Under the pieces are notes generated by a model. The model had not been told where the DNA came from, ran no database searches, and saw nothing but the letters and a program-made list of their open reading frames with translations. Source: Rhodobacterales bacterium 56_14_T64 (lineage in GTDB: Bacteria; Pseudomonadota; Alphaproteobacteria; Rhodobacterales; Rhodobacteraceae). From it: a DNA stretch of 64,000 nt. This document shows, in pieces, positions 60,143 to 64,000 of the stretch (positions are counted from its first letter, which is position 1; each line of letters starts with the position of its first letter). A program made the position numbers and the translations under genes. Location of the stretch: contig MAAY01000079.1 of NCBI GenBank assembly GCA_002162795.1, forward strand, positions 1 through 64,000, written 5' to 3'.

Positions 60143-61407
60143 CGTTTCGCTCTCCAGGGTTGGGATTTGAACCAGGCAGCGGCAAAGGCCACCAGGATGA
60201 TCAGGGCATAGCCGGTAAGGTTGGCAATGGCGGTGGTGCTGATGGCGCGACCTGTTTGGTCGAGCACAAAGCCAATCAGCCGTGCCAGCGCCATTGAGAA
60301 CACAAACACCGCCAGCGATTGCTGCCCGACCTTGGTGATTAGCTTTAGCAGCACCGCCCAGATACGGGCGCTCGTTGAGTGCCCCGAAGCGATGAGCCGT
60401 TTGCCACCTTCTCCGGCAATCACCCAGCCCAGATAGGCCAGCGACAGGAAATGCACAAAGCGTAACAGGCCAAAGTCGCTTTTGTTGCGCCACTCTTTGG
60501 TCAGGGACCAGATCGGGCGAATACTGTCGGCTAGATCCTGATTCCAGGCCTCGATCCAGCGGAATACTTTCCATGCGCCAAACGGCGCCGACAACACGAC
60601 AAAGCCAATGGCCGCGGCGATCAACAGTTTCGACATTGGCGGCTTGGGCAGCCAGCCTTTCATAAAGGCAAAACCAGTGAAGAACAGCAATTGCCAGCCA
60701 AACGGGTTGAAGTACCATTTCCGCTCGGACCAAGGTTCAGCGGGTAGCGCCAGACCATCCGACCCCAACCCGACGACATAGGGGTTGGCCGCCAGCCAGA
60801 TGACAACCGAGGTCGCCGCCACCGCCCAGAGGCTGATCTTTTCCATTGCCATCAGCAGCGGCATCAGCCCCAGCACCACCAGATACATCGGCAGAATGTC
60901 AAAGTAGTTGGGCACATAGGTCAGCGTGAACAGCCCCACCAGTTGCGGCATGGGGTCGCTGAAGAATGGCGTTAAGTTCAGTGATCCAGCGTAGCTTTTC
61001 TCGAAGCCGCCAAACAGATCCAGCGCCGCCATCATCATGGCGATGAAGAAGAACAGCCCGATATGGGCCCAGAACACCTGCCAAACGCGATAGCCAACAC
61101 GGGCGGTTCCCAACAGCCAACCGCGCCGTGCAAAAGATCCGCCAAAGGCAATGGCCGAGGCCATGCCGGAGCAGAACACAAAGATCTCAGTTGCGTCGGA
61201 AAAGCCAAACCGCGCCGGAATCCAGCCGGTCCAGCGATTGCCGGGGATATGCGCGGTCAGGATGATAAACATCGCAATGCCGCGGTAAAAGTCCAGCCTT
61301 GGATCGCGGACACGCACTGGCGCATGGGCCGGGGCTGCGGCCTGATTGGCGGCCGAGCCGGGCAGGGTAGTCACTTGTGTCTCTGGATGAGGCAAAATAG
61401 TTGCCAT
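60139..61407 (-). CDS. opgC: OpgC-domain membrane acyltransferase
   Basis: RDPRLDFYRGIAMFIILTAHIPGNRWTGWIPARFGFSDATEIFVFCSGMASAIAFG. Confidence 0.88.
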   Translation of the reverse strand: MATILPHPETQVTTLPGSAANQAAAPAHAPVRVRDPRLDFYRGIAMFIILTAHIPGNRWTGWIPARFGFSDATEIFVFCSGMASAIAFGGSFARRGWLLGTARVGYRVWQVFWAHIGLFFFIAMMMAALDLFGGFEKSYAGSLNLTPFFSDPMPQLVGLFTLTYVPNYFDILPMYLVVLGLMPLLMAMEKISLWAVAATSVVIWLAANPYVVGLGSDGLALPAEPWSERKWYFNPFGWQLLFFTGFAFMKGWLPKPPMSKLLIAAAIGFVVLSAPFGAWKVFRWIEAWNQDLADSIRPIWSLTKEWRNKSDFGLLRFVHFLSLAYLGWVIAGEGGKRLIASGHSTSARIWAVLLKLITKVGQQSLAVFVFSMALARLIGFVLDQTGRAISTTAIANLTGYALIILVAFAAAWFKSQPWRAKR

Positions 61408-61429
61408 AGTTAAGTCTGGCCTTTCAATA

Positions 61430-62818
61430 TTATTCAGCGGGCACGCTTTGCGCTGTCGGATTGCCCCGACCAGCGGCGATCAAGTCCCGGCGCGCCATGG
61501 CATAATTGTCTTCTGCGCCGCCACGTTTGCTGCGACGGGCATCAAGGATACTTTCAACCGCGTCAAGGTGCCCGGCGCGCAGGCCGGCGTCGATGGTGAT
61601 GCGTTCGAACACATCCCGTTGCGCGTGGCTGCCACCAGCCAGTTGCATCGACCCGCGTGCCTGCGCCAGATGGGCGAAAGCCCCGGCATAGTCACCGTCG
61701 CCAAAGGCTTCGAGACCTGAGGCCATGGAACAGCCTGGCGTTGCCATGCGCTGCCCCATTTCGTCCGGGCGGTTTTGAGCGTCAGCGTGGATGCGTTGCA
61801 CCAGTCGGGTGGTTGCCGCCTGGCGGTCATGCCCGGCCAGTGCCAGCAGGTAATGCAGGTCGGCAAAGATCAGGCAGCCGTCCTCGGTGCGGTTGGCAGA
61901 GAATTCCGAGAGCTCTTCCCAGCGGTTGCCGACATTGATGCCCTCTAACTGCAGCCGCATCAGCAGCGAGGTGGCGTTTGAAATGTCGCGGTAATCGTCG
62001 GTCTTGTCCTTGCGGATCTCGCGGTCGTACAGATCCAACACGCGATCGGTCTGGCCAAGGTCCAGGTGCATCAACGCCTTGTGCCACCAGACGTGATAGC
62101 GAAAGTTGTTGCAATGAGCCCAGGCCGCCTCGCGGCCCTCTAGCCACTTCAGGCCAGCTTGGGCGTTTCCTGTCATGTCGTGCACATGCGCCACCGCGTG
62201 AAGGCCCCAGGCATCATCCGGCGCGGTCCACAGCGCCTGCCGTCCAGCGATCCCGGCTTTTTCATAAGCCCCGGTTTCCTCTAGCGCAAAGGCGTGGCAG
62301 CCCAACAGATATCCTTGTCCAGAATGGCTGGTGTCATAGGCGGGCATAACCCGCTCAATCGAGCGACGCATACCTGCGCCATCCCCCAGGATAAAGCGTA
62401 TCGAGTGGCTTAATTTCATCGCCAGCGAGTCTTGCGGATGCGCGCTCAGCACCTGCTCCATTTTGGCAATGGCCCCCGAGGGACGGCCCCCCATCCAGAT
62501 CTCCAGTGCGTCGATAAACAATCTCTCGCGGGGCAGGGCTGCTTGGTAGCCGACCTTGGCTGCGGCCAGCGCCTCGCGGGCGGTGGGGATCATTTCAGAG
62601 CGCCCGACTAGAAGATAAAACATGCCCTTGCAGGCCTGACCCAATGCAAATTCTGGCGCTGCAGACAATAGTGCTCCCAGATGCACTGGCGTGGTGGCGG
62701 CATGAGCCAGAACGCCCATCTGCACAGCGTTCCAATCGCGTAGTGCGGCTGCATCCGTCAGGCTGGTGTCTTGGCCAAAGATATCTTGCATCATCAGGAG
62801 TCCCATCTTCGCGAACAT
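61430..62818 (-). CDS. tetratricopeptide-repeat (TTC38-like) protein
   Basis: ...LGCHAFALEETGAYEKAGIAGRQALWTAPDDAWGLHAVAHVHDMTGNAQAGLKWLEGREAAWAHCNNFRYHVWWHKALMHLDLGQ. Confidence 0.8.
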   Translation of the reverse strand: MFAKMGLLMMQDIFGQDTSLTDAAALRDWNAVQMGVLAHAATTPVHLGALLSAAPEFALGQACKGMFYLLVGRSEMIPTAREALAAAKVGYQAALPRERLFIDALEIWMGGRPSGAIAKMEQVLSAHPQDSLAMKLSHSIRFILGDGAGMRRSIERVMPAYDTSHSGQGYLLGCHAFALEETGAYEKAGIAGRQALWTAPDDAWGLHAVAHVHDMTGNAQAGLKWLEGREAAWAHCNNFRYHVWWHKALMHLDLGQTDRVLDLYDREIRKDKTDDYRDISNATSLLMRLQLEGINVGNRWEELSEFSANRTEDGCLIFADLHYLLALAGHDRQAATTRLVQRIHADAQNRPDEMGQRMATPGCSMASGLEAFGDGDYAGAFAHLAQARGSMQLAGGSHAQRDVFERITIDAGLRAGHLDAVESILDARRSKRGGAEDNYAMARRDLIAAGRGNPTAQSVPAE

Positions 62819-63053
62819 AATTTTACTGTTGTTTGAGAGGACTCTAGATCATGGAATTCCACCGGGCGACGCCTGCTCTCGCATTGGTGAAGGGGCGTGT
62901 GTCAGGAAGTGAGTTTTGTTTCGAAGGGATGGCGAAATGCCGCCAATTTTCACAATAGCGGCATCTCTGCCCTGATTGCAGGCAGGGGAGAGATGTCGCC
63001 TTGATGTTTTCTGTAACACTTGGCTGGTCAGGAATTGGCCAACGCTGGGGTGG

Positions 63054-64000
63054 TTAGATCTCGAACGGCGTATCCGAAGACAGAATCTCATCGCTGTCGG
63101 CACCAAACTCGCGCGGTGCATGGCGGTAGGTGACCGGGGTGCGCGAGAAATTGAGCGGGTTGCCGATCAGTTGCACCGGTCCGGCCTCGGTCTCCATGGC
63201 GATCTGCATATCCCGTGCTGCCACCTGATCCGAGGCAAACACTTCCTGCAGGTTCTGGACCGGTCCAACGGGCACTTTCAGAGCTTCCAGGTTTTCAATG
63301 ATGTTCTGCGTGCTGTAGCGCTGCACTGCAGGGATCAGGATATCATCCAGCGCTTCGCGGTTTTGCAGGCGGGCGGGATTGCTGGAAAAGCGCGGATCTT
63401 TGGTCAGGCCCGACAGCCCTAGGAATTCGGCAAACCGTCCAAATTGACTGTCGTTTCCAACTGCCAGAATGACGTGCCCGTCGTTTGTTTCGTAAACACC
63501 ATAGGGTTTGATGTTGGGATGACCGTTGCCTCGGCGTTCAGGAACCTGACCTGAGGTCAGATAGTTGACGCCTTCACTGATCAGCCAGGCAATTTGGCTA
63601 TCGACCAGAGCCACATCAATTTGCTGGCCCTCGCCCGTTTGTTCTTGATGCCGCAGCGCAGCCAGAATGCCCACGGTGGCATACATGCCGCACATCACAT
63701 CGGTGATGCCGACCCCAACCTTCATGGGCTCTCCGTCCGGTTCACCCGTCAGTGACATGATGCCACCATAGCCTTGCGCCATTAGGTCATAGCCGGGCTT
63801 GTGTGAATTGGGTCCGGTCTGGCCGTAGCCCGAGATCGAGCAGTAGATCAGGCCGGGCAGCTCGTCGCGCAGGCTGGCATAGTCGAGCCCGTATTTCTTG
63901 AGCCCGCCGGGTTTAAAGTTCTCGATCAGGATATCCGCCTGTGCGGCTAGATCACGGATGGTCTGCTGACCCTCGGGCGATGCGATATCAATCGCGACAG
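63054..64000 (-). CDS. CaiB/BaiF-type CoA-transferase, 5' end beyond the window
   Basis: VAIDIASPEGQQTIRDLAAQADILIENFKPGGLKKYGLDYASLRDELPGLIYCSISGYGQTGP...MAQGYGGIMSLTGEPDGEPMKVGVGITDVMCGMYA. Confidence 0.9.
   Translation of the reverse strand, partial: VAIDIASPEGQQTIRDLAAQADILIENFKPGGLKKYGLDYASLRDELPGLIYCSISGYGQTGPNSHKPGYDLMAQGYGGIMSLTGEPDGEPMKVGVGITDVMCGMYATVGILAALRHQEQTGEGQQIDVALVDSQIAWLISEGVNYLTSGQVPERRGNGHPNIKPYGVYETNDGHVILAVGNDSQFGRFAEFLGLSGLTKDPRFSSNPARLQNREALDDILIPAVQRYSTQNIIENLEALKVPVGPVQNLQEVFASDQVAARDMQIAMETEAGPVQLIGNPLNFSRTPVTYRHAPREFGADSDEILSSDTPFEI

Overview
The window looks like an alphaproteobacterial (Roseobacter/Rhodobacteraceae-like) chromosome segment; that taxonomy is inferred from gene content only. 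It holds two TRAP transporter operons around a GntR/RraA-like/KdgF-like-cupin/SDR catabolic cluster (about 5-14.3 kb). An amide/urea-type ABC transporter operon follows (16.7-25.9 kb); it encodes an ATPase-amidase fusion, a flotillin-like protein, an AmiC-like protein and a divergent MarR regulator. Next come an IS3-rich region around an aconitase B gene (26.8-35.7 kb), a SiaA/SiaB/SiaC-like partner-switching module with a class III nucleotide cyclase (37.2-41.2 kb), a hybrid histidine kinase, a decayed prophage fragment with a CAT-anticodon tRNA (53.4-56.6 kb), and an opgC-opgG-opgH osmoregulated glucan operon (56.8-61.4 kb). The most unusual signal is a family of seven short hairpin elements (five of 37 or 41 bp forms in one IS plus one diverged 35-bp copy there, and one 41-bp copy elsewhere). 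All seven sit inside IS3-family transposase ORFs. Six lie in one element (34190-35722), and in-silico precise removal of all six (228 nt) restores one uninterrupted 392-aa transposase ORF. A related transposase fragment at 1-302 supplies natural 'empty sites' for two of the six. All reading was done by eye from sequence and the supplied ORF track; no database search was run.
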